A stretch of DNA of 64,000 nt. Source: Cohaesibacter sp. Its GTDB lineage: Bacteria > Pseudomonadota > Alphaproteobacteria > Rhizobiales > Cohaesibacteraceae. Where the stretch lies: assembly GCA_025800145.1 (NCBI GenBank), contig JAOXSH010000017.1, positions 16,419-80,418 on the forward strand, read 5' to 3'. Positions 53,561 through 62,364 of this stretch are shown piece by piece. Under the pieces are notes generated by a model. It was not told the DNA's origin, made no database searches, and saw nothing but the letters and a program-made list of their open reading frames with translations. Made by a program: the position numbers and the translations under genes. The first letter of the stretch is position 1; the number at the start of each line of letters is the position of its first letter.

Positions 53561-54607
53561 GTGGATTCCCTTACTCAGGCCGTTTTGGGCGGCACCATTG
53601 GATATGCTGTTGGTGGCACTCAGTTGGGCCGAAAAGCGGCGCTTTGGGGCATGGGACTTGGCACACTGCCCGATCTCGATGTGCTGGTCTCCTTTTCTGA
53701 CCCGATTGAAGATTTTATCTATCATCGCTCTTGGAGCCACTCGCTTATCATGCTCTCACTCGTCAGTCCGCTGATTGCAGAGGGCATCCGGCATTTGCAC
53801 AAAATGCCTAAAGAGAACAGGCTGACCCTCTGGTTCATGACATGGCTGGTGCTGATCACCCATCCCTTGCTCGATAGTCTGACTTCCTATGGCACGCAAT
53901 TGCTCTGGCCTGTGACCAGCCACCCTTTTGCGATCTCCTCAATCTCCATCATAGATCCGCTCTATACCTTTCCCTTGCTGATCGCGACCCTTTGGGCCTT
54001 GATCGGCGGACGCAGCCAAAACAGGCGAGAGCAGGAGGCCGGTCACTGCAATAAAGCAGGCAAAGCCAGTATCATTGCCCTTGTTATATCATCGCTTTAT
54101 CTGGGTTGGGGCCTACTGATGCAAAGCCATATCAGCCAAAAGCTGGCCACTCAAATGGCCAAAGCACAAACAGCGTCCACCTTGGCACCGCAGCCGATAT
54201 TGGTCACACCAACCATTGGAAATTCCCTGCTCTGGTATGTGCTGATCATGGAAAAAGATCAGGCCCGCTATGGCTGGGTGTCCCTGTTGGATGACAAGGA
54301 TAAGACCATCGAATGGATGATCATGGACCGCAATCTTGATTTGCTGACCAAGGAAAGCGAACAGCCGGATTTGGTCAAATCCCTGAAAGCTTTTACCCAT
54401 GGCTTTTATGCGCTGGAACAACGACCAGATCAGCAAATCCTGTTAAAAGACATGCGCATGGGCATTGCTCCCAATTTCGTCTTTCGCTTTCTCATTGCGC
54501 AAAAAGAGGCCGAGACCGTGACATGGAAACAACCTTCGGTACAAATTCCACGCGATATAGATCCCAATTCCCTCAATTTTGTCTGGAACAGAATGTTGGC
54601 CCGTTGA
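53561..54607 (+). CDS. Membrane-bound metal-dependent hydrolase (YdjM/DUF457 type)
   Basis: A 348-residue protein with four or five membrane helices in the first half. The family motif is MDSLTQAVLGGTIGYAVGG, then GLGTLPDLDVL, a HRSWSHSLIML histidine motif and ITHPLLDSLTSYGTQLLWP, where His and Asp residues could bind metal. A second, soluble half (about 170-348) is specific to the larger subfamily. Related proteins are induced by DNA damage or linked to membrane remodelling, but substrates are unproven. The start is GTG at 53561 with GATGAGG upstream. Confidence 0.82.
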   Translation: MDSLTQAVLGGTIGYAVGGTQLGRKAALWGMGLGTLPDLDVLVSFSDPIEDFIYHRSWSHSLIMLSLVSPLIAEGIRHLHKMPKENRLTLWFMTWLVLITHPLLDSLTSYGTQLLWPVTSHPFAISSISIIDPLYTFPLLIATLWALIGGRSQNRREQEAGHCNKAGKASIIALVISSLYLGWGLLMQSHISQKLATQMAKAQTASTLAPQPILVTPTIGNSLLWYVLIMEKDQARYGWVSLLDDKDKTIEWMIMDRNLDLLTKESEQPDLVKSLKAFTHGFYALEQRPDQQILLKDMRMGIAPNFVFRFLIAQKEAETVTWKQPSVQIPRDIDPNSLNFVWNRMLAR

Positions 54608-54656
54608 TGCAGAAGATGCATGACGGCGATACAATCAGAAACGAGAGAGAAGAAAG

Positions 54657-55544
54657 CTAGCGCTGCATTTTTGTGACAGGGGCAAGGCTTTGCTGGATGA
54701 GATTGATCATGGGCATTTTTTCGCCCAAACGGGTGCTCAAAAGCCCAACACTTCTGGCATAACGGGCATTGCGAATGAGGGTGACATGCAAATCGGCACT
54801 GTCATGAGCAAGACTGGGCCAAGACGGCAACAAAGCACTGCCCATGCCCTCACGCACCATATGCACAATGGAATCAGGCCCATCCAGATCACATAAAATA
54901 TCGGGCGATAGCCCTTTATCATCCAGATATTGCGCAGCAATTCGCCCGCCCCAACTCTGTCTGTCATAGCAAATATAGGATCTACTCATAATGGATTTGG
55001 CAATGGCCTCTTCGCTATCATCTTCTAACGGGTGATAGGACAGATGGCACAAAGGCTCCAGAGCAATCGGGGAAAAAGTCAAGGCCTTGGACAGGGAAAA
55101 GGGGGGCTCCACCAAAAGCGCCACATCAATATCACCATGCTGCACAGCCTCATATAAGGCCCGTGAGGTGCCTGGCGAAATGGTCAAATAAACATTGGGA
55201 GCATGTTGGCGCATATGGCGCATGACTTTTGGCAAATAGCCGCTCATGGCGGTGGAAATGACCCCAAAATCAATTGGCCCGCTCATGCCCTGATCATCCA
55301 GATCACTGGGCAGCATCGCAACATCTTGCAAGATCTGCCGGGCGCGCGGCAACAAATTCAAACAGGCCTGTGTCGGCTTGGCACGATGCCCCATCCGGTC
55401 CAAAAGCACACAATCCAGTTGCCGCTCCAAGGCGGCAATCCGCTGACCAATGGCGGCTGGCGTCATATGGTCAATGCGTGCAGCCTCGGCAATAGAGCCT
55501 TTTTCAGCCACCAGAATAAGCGAGCGTAGAAAATCCGTATCCAA
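54657..55544 (-). CDS. LysR-family transcriptional regulator
   Basis: A 295-residue LysR regulator: N-terminal winged helix (FLRSLILVAEKGSIAEAARI, DHMTPAAIGQRIAALERQLD) and a periplasmic-binding-protein-like ligand domain (GPIDFGVISTAMSGYLPKVM). It is divergent from the nitrilase gene 150 bp away, the usual position of a LysR activator toward its target; that target is therefore probably the nitrilase-VOC pair. The inducer is unknown. Confidence 0.9.
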   Translation of the reverse strand: MDTDFLRSLILVAEKGSIAEAARIDHMTPAAIGQRIAALERQLDCVLLDRMGHRAKPTQACLNLLPRARQILQDVAMLPSDLDDQGMSGPIDFGVISTAMSGYLPKVMRHMRQHAPNVYLTISPGTSRALYEAVQHGDIDVALLVEPPFSLSKALTFSPIALEPLCHLSYHPLEDDSEEAIAKSIMSRSYICYDRQSWGGRIAAQYLDDKGLSPDILCDLDGPDSIVHMVREGMGSALLPSWPSLAHDSADLHVTLIRNARYARSVGLLSTRLGEKMPMINLIQQSLAPVTKMQR

Positions 55545-55693
55545 AAGAAATCCTTTCGATTAATGAAAGAAATATATTTTATTTCTTTTGGACGAGCAAT
55601 GCTAAAATCTGCTCAGCCAGCAGCCGACGATGCGTCAAATTTCAAAATCTCTGGCCAGATATGCAGAATTGCAATCGTTGCGAGGGAAAGACC

Positions 55694-56707
55694 ATGGACA
55701 TTATCAAGTCACTCCAGCCTGCGAAAATAGGCAAGAATGAATGCGACAACCGGGATATGTTGACAATCGGCATATGCCAAATGGCACCAATATGGCTGGA
55801 TCAAAAAGCCACTTTGGACAAGGTCATCGCACAAATTGAACTGGCCGCCAGCCAAGGTTGCTCGCTTGTGACATTTGGCGAAGCGCTGGTCCCTGGCTAT
55901 CCGTTCTGGCTGGCTATTACGGATGCAGCCCGTTTCAACGATCAAAAACAGAAGGCCATCCACGCCCTTTATCTGGATCAGGGTGTGATGATCGAGCGGG
56001 GCGATTTGGCAGGGGTGCAGGCAACAGCCAAAAACCACAAGATTGCCGTTTATCTTGGCATCATGGAGCGCGCGCCAGATAGAGGTGGCCATACGCTTTA
56101 TTGCAGTTTGGTCTATATTGATCAGCAAGGCCAGATCGGCTCCATTCATCGCAAATTGCATCCCACCTATGAAGAGCGTCTGGCTTGGGGCAGCGGCGAT
56201 GGCCACGGCCTGCGCACCCATAGCCTTGGTGCCTTCACCTTGGGTGGCCTCAATTGCTTTGAAAACTGGATGCCGCTGTCACGGGCCGCGCTTTATGCGC
56301 AAGGCGAAGATCTGCATATCGGTGTCTGGCCGGGCGGTTTGCATAACACCTATGATTTGACGCAAGTGCTGGCAAAGGAAGGCCGCTCCTATGTGGTTGC
56401 CTGTTCTGGCCTGATGCGCAAAAGCGATTGCCCGGATCATATGCCCTCAACGGAGGAAATTCTCGAAAATTCAGGGGATTTCATGGCCAATGGCGGATCC
56501 TGCATCGCCAACCCTGATGGCACTTGGCTGATTGAGCCGGTGATTGAGCAAGAGGCCTTGCTCGTTGCTGACATTGATCATGCCAAAGTGCGCCAAGAAA
56601 GGCAGAATTTCGACCTTGCCGGTCATTATTCGCGCCCCGATGTCACGCGGCTGGTGGTCAATCGCACCCGCCAGAGCCTTGCGAGTTTTGAAGAGGACGG
56701 ACAATAA
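55694..56707 (+). CDS. Nitrilase-superfamily carbon-nitrogen hydrolase
   Basis: A 337-residue hydrolase with the catalytic triad E63 (TFGEALVPGYPFWL), K154 (HRKLHPTYEERLAWGSGDG) and C188 (GGLNCFENWMPL). The GEALVPGYP and CWEN-like CFENW motifs put it near true nitrilases and cyanide or aliphatic nitrile hydrolases. The ATG at 55694 has GAGGGAAAG upstream; a later ATG at 55757 (MLTIGICQ) starts the conserved domain and is a possible start. It is followed after one base by a VOC-protein gene, so the two form an operon, opposite a LysR regulator. Confidence 0.9.
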   Translation: MDIIKSLQPAKIGKNECDNRDMLTIGICQMAPIWLDQKATLDKVIAQIELAASQGCSLVTFGEALVPGYPFWLAITDAARFNDQKQKAIHALYLDQGVMIERGDLAGVQATAKNHKIAVYLGIMERAPDRGGHTLYCSLVYIDQQGQIGSIHRKLHPTYEERLAWGSGDGHGLRTHSLGAFTLGGLNCFENWMPLSRAALYAQGEDLHIGVWPGGLHNTYDLTQVLAKEGRSYVVACSGLMRKSDCPDHMPSTEEILENSGDFMANGGSCIANPDGTWLIEPVIEQEALLVADIDHAKVRQERQNFDLAGHYSRPDVTRLVVNRTRQSLASFEEDGQ

Positions 56708-56708
56708 T

Positions 56709-57125
56709 ATGAGGCAAAGCTGTTTTCATCTGGCCTTCAATGTCAGGGACTTGCAAGAAGCCCGCACATTTTATTGCGATATCTTGGGCTGCGAGCAAGG
56801 CCGCATGGCAGAGACATGGATTGATATCAATTTCTTTGGCCATCAATTGTCTTTGCATGTGGGCGAGCCGTTCAAAACGCAAAGAACGGGCAAGGTTGGC
56901 GACCATATGGTGCCAATGCCCCATTTGGGGGCCATTCTGCCACTGGAGGACTGGAAAATCCTTGTCCAAAATTTGCAGGCCGCCAAGATTGACTTTGTCT
57001 TTCCACCTTTTGCCCGCTTTGTAGGAGAGCCGGGTGAACAACATACCATGTTTTTCTGCGATCCATCGGGAAACCCGATTGAAATCAAGGGATTTGCAGA
57101 TATGAGCGGACTTTTCGCCAGCTAG
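56709..57125 (+). CDS. Glyoxalase/VOC-superfamily protein
   Basis: A 138-residue vicinal-oxygen-chelate protein, with CFHLAFNVRDLQEARTFYCD, LSLHVGEPF, and the conserved end TMFFCDPSGNPIEIKGF containing a Glu ligand; H8 and H52-like residues could complete a metal site. It begins one base after the nitrilase stop. The substrate is unknown, but the coupling suggests a step in the same nitrile or amide pathway. Confidence 0.87.
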   Translation: MRQSCFHLAFNVRDLQEARTFYCDILGCEQGRMAETWIDINFFGHQLSLHVGEPFKTQRTGKVGDHMVPMPHLGAILPLEDWKILVQNLQAAKIDFVFPPFARFVGEPGEQHTMFFCDPSGNPIEIKGFADMSGLFAS

Positions 57126-57286
57126 ATGGACTTTTGAAAAAAGGGAAATGAGTTTCAAAAGACCAATAGCAAAATCAGAGCAATGTTTTGAGCAAAAAAC
57201 AGCCAAGCAACATTGCCATAATAACAAACATTGTGGGGACATCTCCTGACGCGCCTTTAAGCAACCGGGCAAGAAGGAGATACTTG

Positions 57287-57318
57287 GGTCGGGACTGCGT
57301 GTCCCGGCCTTTTTTCTT
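57287..57318 (+). terminator. Terminator of the nitrilase-VOC operon
   Basis: GGTCGGGAC and GTCCCGGCC pair around TGCGT and run into TTTTTTCTTG. Confidence 0.8.
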
Positions 57319-57365
57319 GTTCAATCTCTAAGAGCCTGACGCTCAAAACGGCTTGGCGCAGAGAG

Positions 57366-57833
57366 CTACATTTCAATCTTGGTGGTGTGTTTCACCGCCC
57401 GCAAGGTCAGCGTGGAATTAACCCGCACCACGCCGGGCAAATTGGTGAGAATTTCATGATGGATGCGCTCCAGATCCGGGGCATCCTGATAGACAACACG
57501 CAACAGATAATCATATTGCCCGGCCAGCAAATAGCAGTCCTGAATCTCGTTAATGTCTTTCACCGCCCGCTCAAAGCGGGCCAGAATATCGCGCCCTTGT
57601 CCTTCCAGTGTCACAAAGACAAAAGCCGCCCCTGAAAGGCCACAGGCCTTGGCATCCAAAATCATATGATAACCACTAACCAGACCGCTATCTTCGAGAT
57701 GTTTGACCCGACGCAGACAGGCAGATGCGGATAAACTGACTTTTTCTGCCAGCTCCGTATTGGTCAATTTGCCATCATCCTGAAGCAGATTGAGAATCGC
57801 ACGATCTCTTTTGTCTAAATCTTTTAATTGCAT
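57366..57833 (-). CDS. Lrp/AsnC-family regulator, probably of alanine dehydrogenase
   Basis: A 155-residue Lrp-type protein: DKRDRAILNLLQDDGKLTNT, EKVSLSASACLRRVKHLEDS for DNA binding and a RAM domain (FVFVTLEGQGRDILARFERA, CYLLAGQYDYLLRVV). It is divergent from ald over a 190-bp AT-rich gap, the same arrangement as AldR/ald in other bacteria, where alanine releases or activates the regulator. That role is inferred from position and family. Confidence 0.9.
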   Translation of the reverse strand: MQLKDLDKRDRAILNLLQDDGKLTNTELAEKVSLSASACLRRVKHLEDSGLVSGYHMILDAKACGLSGAAFVFVTLEGQGRDILARFERAVKDINEIQDCYLLAGQYDYLLRVVYQDAPDLERIHHEILTNLPGVVRVNSTLTLRAVKHTTKIEM

Positions 57834-58023
57834 TTTATTGTGCCTATAAATGAATAAGTTAAATTATATGCGAAAAAAATAGCATTGATCAAGTTTATTT
57901 CGTTACAAATTGCGCATAAATTCGCGCAAAATAGTGTGATCAAACATGCAGGAATGCTCCTGAAGTCATGAAGAAGAGCGCCCAATGCATCACCATTAAT
58001 CTCAGCCAGAAGGGATTTGCATC
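57834..58023. promoter_or_regulatory. Divergent control region of the Lrp gene and ald
   Basis: A 190-bp AT-rich region with several partial inverted repeats suited to an Lrp octamer (for example TTGCGCATAAATTCGCGCAA, 57909-57928). Exact operators cannot be placed. Confidence 0.45.
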
Positions 58024-59142
58024 ATGCTTATCGGATGCCCAAAAGAAATTAAAGACAGTGAAGACCGCGTTGGCCTCGTGCCTTCTTCCGTTCAGGAATT
58101 GGTTGCCAATGGCCACGAAGTCATGATGGAAACCAATGCAGGCCAAGGCATTGGCTGTTCTGACAATGATTATCTTGCAGCAGGCGCAACCATTGTTGAA
58201 ACCCCTGACGAGATTTTCGCCAAAGCCGATATGGTGGTCAAAGTGAAAGAGCCTCAGGCCGTTGAGCGCGCCAAATTGCGCAAAGGTCAGGTGCTGTTCA
58301 CCTATTTGCATTTGGCTCCCGATGCACCACAAACCGAAGATCTGGTGAAATCCGAGGCAACCTGCATTGCTTATGAAACCGTGACCTCCAATTCCGGCGC
58401 GCTGCCTTTGCTCTTCCCAATGTCAGAAGTTGCAGGCCGTCTTGCCCCGCAGGTTGGCGCTCAGGCTCTGGAAAATAACGGCGGCGGCATGGGCGTTCTG
58501 CTCGGTGGCGTACCAGGCGTGGATCCTGCCGAAGTTGTCATCATTGGCGCAGGCGTATCCGGCACCAACGCGGCTCGCATCGCTCTGGGCATGGGCGCAT
58601 CCGTGACCATGGTTGACCGCAATGTTGACGCCCTGCGCGCAGCTGTTGATCGGTTTGGCTCTACCATCAAAACCGTCTATTCCAACAAGGGCAACATTGC
58701 GCGCTTGGTTGAAAAAGCGGATCTGGTGATCGGCACTGTTCTGGTTCCCGGCGCTGCGGCTCCTAAATTGGTCACCAAGGAAATGATCGCCTCCATGCGC
58801 GATGGCTCTGTCATCGTGGACGTTGCCATTGATCAGGGCGGTTGCTTTGAAACATCCAAAGCAACCACCCACTCCAACCCGACTTATGTTGTTGACGGTG
58901 TTGTGCATTATTGCGTGGCCAATATGCCGGGCTGTGTGGCACGCACTTCTGCTTTTGCCTTGAACAATGCAACCCTGCCATTCACCCTTGCTCTGGCCAA
59001 CAAAGGCTGGGTACAGGCCTTGAAAGACGATGCGCACCTACGCAACGGCCTTAATGTCCATGAAGGCAAGGTAACCTACAAAGCTGTTGCCGACGATCTG
59101 GGTTATGACTATGTCTCCGCAGAAAGCATTTTGGGCCTCTAA
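58024..59142 (+). CDS. ald: Alanine dehydrogenase
   Basis: A 372-residue NAD-dependent enzyme interconverting alanine with pyruvate and ammonia. It begins [20 protein letters not shown], with the substrate lysine in [10 protein letters not shown], the catalytic histidine in FTYLHLAPD, and the NAD fold [20 protein letters not shown] ending in D (VDRN). The length matches the family. It is divergent from an Lrp regulator and followed by a strong terminator. Confidence 0.95.
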   Translation: MLIGCPKEIKDSEDRVGLVPSSVQELVANGHEVMMETNAGQGIGCSDNDYLAAGATIVETPDEIFAKADMVVKVKEPQAVERAKLRKGQVLFTYLHLAPDAPQTEDLVKSEATCIAYETVTSNSGALPLLFPMSEVAGRLAPQVGAQALENNGGGMGVLLGGVPGVDPAEVVIIGAGVSGTNAARIALGMGASVTMVDRNVDALRAAVDRFGSTIKTVYSNKGNIARLVEKADLVIGTVLVPGAAAPKLVTKEMIASMRDGSVIVDVAIDQGGCFETSKATTHSNPTYVVDGVVHYCVANMPGCVARTSAFALNNATLPFTLALANKGWVQALKDDAHLRNGLNVHEGKVTYKAVADDLGYDYVSAESILGL

Positions 59143-59193
59143 GGCTGAAAATGTTGAGAAAGTCATGCTGAAGATATCAGGATGACTTTCAAC

Positions 59194-59237
59194 CAAAAAA
59201 GCCGGGCTTTGCATCATGCAAGGTCCGGCTTTTTTAT
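59194..59237 (+). terminator. Terminator behind ald
   Basis: AAAAGCCGG and CCGGCTTTT enclose an inner CTTTGCAT/ATGCAAG pairing, followed by TTTATATT. Confidence 0.8.
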
Positions 59238-59271
59238 ATTCTAAGGTCAGTTTCCTTGAGAGAGGCATGAG

Positions 59272-59736
59272 CTAATTTTGGGCAAGACAGGCCTCCACAT
59301 AGCCTTGATCAAAAATCTCGCCCCAAGCTGTTTCATAGCCATCGCGCATCATTTGCGCCAGCTCGCCATAGCTCTCCCAGCCACTATGATGCAGTTTGAC
59401 GCGGCATTCTTCATCACCCAAGGGTAAAAAGCTGACCACAAGATTGCTGGCCCCTTCTGCTGGTTGCCCCATATGAAAGGCAATGGCAACAGAATGCGGT
59501 GCGTCGCAATCTTTGAAACTGCCCCAGATATAACGTGTGCCATCTGCCGCAATCTCGGTAATTTTGCCGCCAGCAACGGCGTCTACCTCCAGCCCCAAGG
59601 CCCGCTCGCCCGTGAGATGGGCACTGACTGAGCGTGTATGCAAAGGCCACCAAAGCGCCATTTTCTCAACAAAAAGACAATAGGCAGCTTCTTGCGTGAG
59701 CGGAAGCTGAGCGGCTTTAACAATGGGTTTGATCAT
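59272..59736 (-). CDS. SRPBCC (AHSA1-type) domain protein
   Basis: A 154-residue single SRPBCC/START-like domain (KAAQLPLTQEAAYCLFVEKM, WWPLHTRSVS, GGKITEIAADGTRYIWGSF, VKLHHSGWESYGE). Such proteins bind hydrophobic ligands or help proteins fold; no specific role can be read. It stands alone between ald and the second type C element. The start at 59736 fits the family. Confidence 0.83.
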   Translation of the reverse strand: MIKPIVKAAQLPLTQEAAYCLFVEKMALWWPLHTRSVSAHLTGERALGLEVDAVAGGKITEIAADGTRYIWGSFKDCDAPHSVAIAFHMGQPAEGASNLVVSFLPLGDEECRVKLHHSGWESYGELAQMMRDGYETAWGEIFDQGYVEACLAQN

Positions 59737-59840
59737 GAGGAGCCTGCGAAAAAGAGAAGATTTTCAGCTTTTAGCCACGAATTGATCGCTTGAAAAGAGG
59801 AAGTTGCCTTCCTTTGTCTCCTGAGCCTAGGCTCAGGAGA

Positions 59841-60082
59841 CATTAATTTGGCACATTCTGCGAAGGCAGTTTTGCGTAAGGACAAGAAGGAAAATCGAGA
59901 CAATGTGGTTCATTTTCAAGATTTTACGACGTAGTCATTGCGCAAAAATGCCCTCGCCCTTCGGGTTTGTCTTGAACTATCCATCTATCAAACCAAGAGC
60001 TTTAAGCCGGGAACCACCCTTATTTTGCTCTTGGCCCTTCTATCTGAATAGTTCAAGACAAACAGAATAGGCTAAATTAATG
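59841..60082. repeat. Type C 242-bp multi-hairpin element, copy 2
   Basis: Same layout as 31416-31657, with terminal repeat CATTAATTT/AAATTAATG and extended flanks TAGGCTCAGGAGA / TCTCCTGAGCCTA on both sides. The terminal repeat of copy 1 has C where this has A and, on the other side, G where this has T, keeping the pairing. Two further single changes (CGCGCTTCGGG to CGCCCTTCGGG, and ACAAACACA to ACAAACAGA) are the only others I noticed. Confidence 0.9.
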
Positions 60083-60092
60083 TCTCCTGAGC

Positions 60093-60395
60093 CTAACCTC
60101 TTGAACAGTTGGAAGTCTTCTTGCGGTGCAAAAGGGGGCGGGTGGTTTTGAGAACCCGCCCCACGCTTTTGCCCACGCGTCCTTCAATCCATACCATCTG
60201 ATGATCGACAAAGGGCCAGACTTTGCGCAAGCGCCGGATCCATTTCCGACTTGCCGAACTATAGGCAATTAGCAAAAAAAGCCCCAACGCCAAAAGCGGC
60301 AATCCGGTAGGGATGGGAAGCCAAATGGTTATCAGGCCACCTACAAGGCAAAAGAGTGCCAGAGCAACCATGGTCCATTGTTTGAGGCTCGCCAT
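60093..60395 (-). CDS. Small two-helix membrane protein, copy 1 of a tandem pair
   Basis: A 100-residue protein: one helical hairpin (VALALFCLVGGLITIWLPIP, TGLPLLALGLFLLIAYSS) and a basic tail (RKWIRRLRKVWPFVDHQMVW). It resembles PGPGW-type small membrane proteins, with PIPTG in place of the namesake. It is related to the gene at 60495 through the shared hairpin, RRLRK...DHQMVW-IE and VLKTTRPL. The ATG at 60395 follows AGGA. Its stop codon lies in the flank of type C copy 2. Function unknown. Confidence 0.7.
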   Translation of the reverse strand: MASLKQWTMVALALFCLVGGLITIWLPIPTGLPLLALGLFLLIAYSSASRKWIRRLRKVWPFVDHQMVWIEGRVGKSVGRVLKTTRPLLHRKKTSNCSRG

Positions 60396-60494
60396 CAAAA
60401 ACAAGATCCTGTCAGAGAGATCAAATCCATTCAGCCATAAAAAGGCTATATGACAGAGTGATAACGCAGATGGCTACAAAGGAGTAAGGAAGAT

Positions 60495-60806
60495 TTATTG
60501 AACAGGCGGCCGGTCCGAATCAGCCGGCAATCTGCTCATCAACGGGCGTGTGGTGCGTAAAACACGGGTTACCTTGTTGATCTTGCGATCTTCCAGCCAG
60601 ATCATTTGCCGATCAATCAGCGAAAAGCGCTTGCGCACCCGCCGCACAAAGTTGCGGCCAGAACGACTATTGGCAATCAGCAAAAAGGTGGCGAATGCCA
60701 TTAAAATGGCGCCCGCAGGCACAGGCGTCCAGACAGAGGCAAGGCCAATGACGAATAAAAAAATCGCCATACCCACGATCAGTCCCTGTTTGAGCCTTGT
60801 TACCAA
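60495..60806 (-). CDS. Small two-helix membrane protein, copy 2 of a tandem pair
   Basis: A 103-residue paralogue of the preceding gene (LIVGMAIFLFVIGLASVWTP, VPAGAILMAFATFLLIANS, then RVRKRFSLIDRQMIWLEDRK and RTTRPL). The same layout and spacing of about 100 bp indicate tandem duplication followed by divergence. Function unknown; cytoplasmic basic tail inferred. Confidence 0.7.
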   Translation of the reverse strand: MVTRLKQGLIVGMAIFLFVIGLASVWTPVPAGAILMAFATFLLIANSRSGRNFVRRVRKRFSLIDRQMIWLEDRKINKVTRVLRTTRPLMSRLPADSDRPPVQ

Positions 60807-60905
60807 TGCCTTGTCCTATCCAGAAAATTTCTTACCCTATTCTAGATAAGACCATTTGTGACAAGATCAAGACGCAACTGATCAGAGTGTCGCTCTCCTC
60901 ACAGA

Positions 60906-62144
60906 TCATTTGCGTAAGACAGCAACAGATTCCACATGCGGGGAAAACAGGAACTGATCAACAGGCGCCACACTTTCAATTGTATAGCCGCCATCAATCA
61001 AAATGCGCAGATCTCGCGCCAGAGTACCGGGATTGCAAGAGACGGCCACCACACAAGGAATGGAGGATTTTGCAATTTCCTCAGCTTGTGCCTTTGCCCC
61101 CGCGCGAGGGGGATCAAACACCAAGGCGTCAAATTTTTTCATCTCCATGGCCAGGACAGGCCTGCGAAACAAATCGCGCCGTTCAATCTTGATGCCTTTG
61201 AGATTGGTGCCGAACCGCCAGCCCTTTTCCAAAGCCTTCAGCGCCGCTTCTTCGCCTTCCAGCGCCCAGACAGGGGCGCGTTCGGCCAGACGCAAGGCAA
61301 AGGTGCCCGATCCGCAAAACAGATCAATCACACGTTTGGCTTTGTCGCCCACAGCATCCAACACCAGATCAACCATGGCATCTGCTGCACTTGCATCAGC
61401 TTGCGTAAAAGCACCAGGTGGTGGCGAAACATGAGCACGGCCCATAACAAGCTGTGGTGGTCTTCGCTCCAGCAAAATCTCGCCATTGGCGCTCAAACGA
61501 GCCAAATCAAGATCCTCGGCTATCTGCACAGCCTTCAGATAAGACTGCCCGCCACTCAAATCTTTGACATGATCCAGACTGACATCAATGCCTGACGATG
61601 TAGCCAGCAAGGTAATTTTGGCTTCGCCTTTTTTGGTCATGAAAAGCGGCAAGATATCGGCCAGCTTTGGCAAGAGCTTGGAAAGCTCGGGCACCAGAAC
61701 GGGACAATGATTGACATCCACAATGCGATTGCTCTTTGCTTCGTGATATCCAAACAACAGACGCCGACCAATCAGCCGCGCGGTCAGCACAGCCCGCCGA
61801 CGTCCCCCGGCTTTGGTGGTGATCATGGGGCGCAAGGACACATCCAGCCCACGAGAGGCAAGGGCCTCTTTGACCAGATTTGCCTTCCAGTTCTGGTATG
61901 GCTCGCTTGCCAAATGTTGCATGGAACATCCACCACATCGTTCAAATAACGGGCAGATAGGATCAATGCGATCAGCGCTTGAGACAACAACCTCTTCCAG
62001 CTCGGCCCGCTCGCCTCTTGGGGTGATGCGCACACGCTCACCTGCAAGCGCATAAGGCACAAACATGGCTTTGCCCTGATGATGGGCAATGCCATCACCC
62101 CTTGCGCCAAGGCTGTCAATCATCACGTCAATCGGATCGGTCAC
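60906..62144 (-). CDS. RNA m5U-methyltransferase (TrmA/RumA family)
   Basis: A 412-residue enzyme with an N-terminal TRAM-like region (PIDVMIDSLGARGDGIAHHQ), a 4Fe-4S motif PLFERCGGCSMQHL, an AdoMet fold (VIDLFCGSGTFALRLAERA) and the catalytic cysteine in SCNPGTLARDLRIL, with general base E in PHVESVAVLR. It methylates uridine at C5 in 23S rRNA or tRNA; the sequence does not tell which site. Start ATG at 62144 (MTDPIDVM). Confidence 0.92.
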   Translation of the reverse strand: MTDPIDVMIDSLGARGDGIAHHQGKAMFVPYALAGERVRITPRGERAELEEVVVSSADRIDPICPLFERCGGCSMQHLASEPYQNWKANLVKEALASRGLDVSLRPMITTKAGGRRRAVLTARLIGRRLLFGYHEAKSNRIVDVNHCPVLVPELSKLLPKLADILPLFMTKKGEAKITLLATSSGIDVSLDHVKDLSGGQSYLKAVQIAEDLDLARLSANGEILLERRPPQLVMGRAHVSPPPGAFTQADASAADAMVDLVLDAVGDKAKRVIDLFCGSGTFALRLAERAPVWALEGEEAALKALEKGWRFGTNLKGIKIERRDLFRRPVLAMEMKKFDALVFDPPRAGAKAQAEEIAKSSIPCVVAVSCNPGTLARDLRILIDGGYTIESVAPVDQFLFSPHVESVAVLRK

Positions 62145-62264
62145 GGGCTGGCCCCTGTCAGTCTTTTGTCAGTCTTTTAGGTCTGGTCTGCGCCACTCAT
62201 ACGCCAAGATTGTCAGGAAAGAAAGAGGCAAGGCAAAGCGAATAGATCCGCGATGGTTACGGGT

Positions 62265-62304
62265 GTGGGAGAGGGCTGGCTCAGGACTTTTAAATCAGGC
62301 TCTT
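62265..62304. repeat. Type B repeat, right-end fragment
   Basis: GTGGGAGAGGGCTGGCTCAG followed by GACTTTTAAATCAGGCTC, matching the right end of the full element. Confidence 0.75.
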
Positions 62305-62364
62305 AGAAAGATATTAATCGCTTTGGATTAAAAACAGGCATGACTGTGAGTTTGGAGTAGTGTC

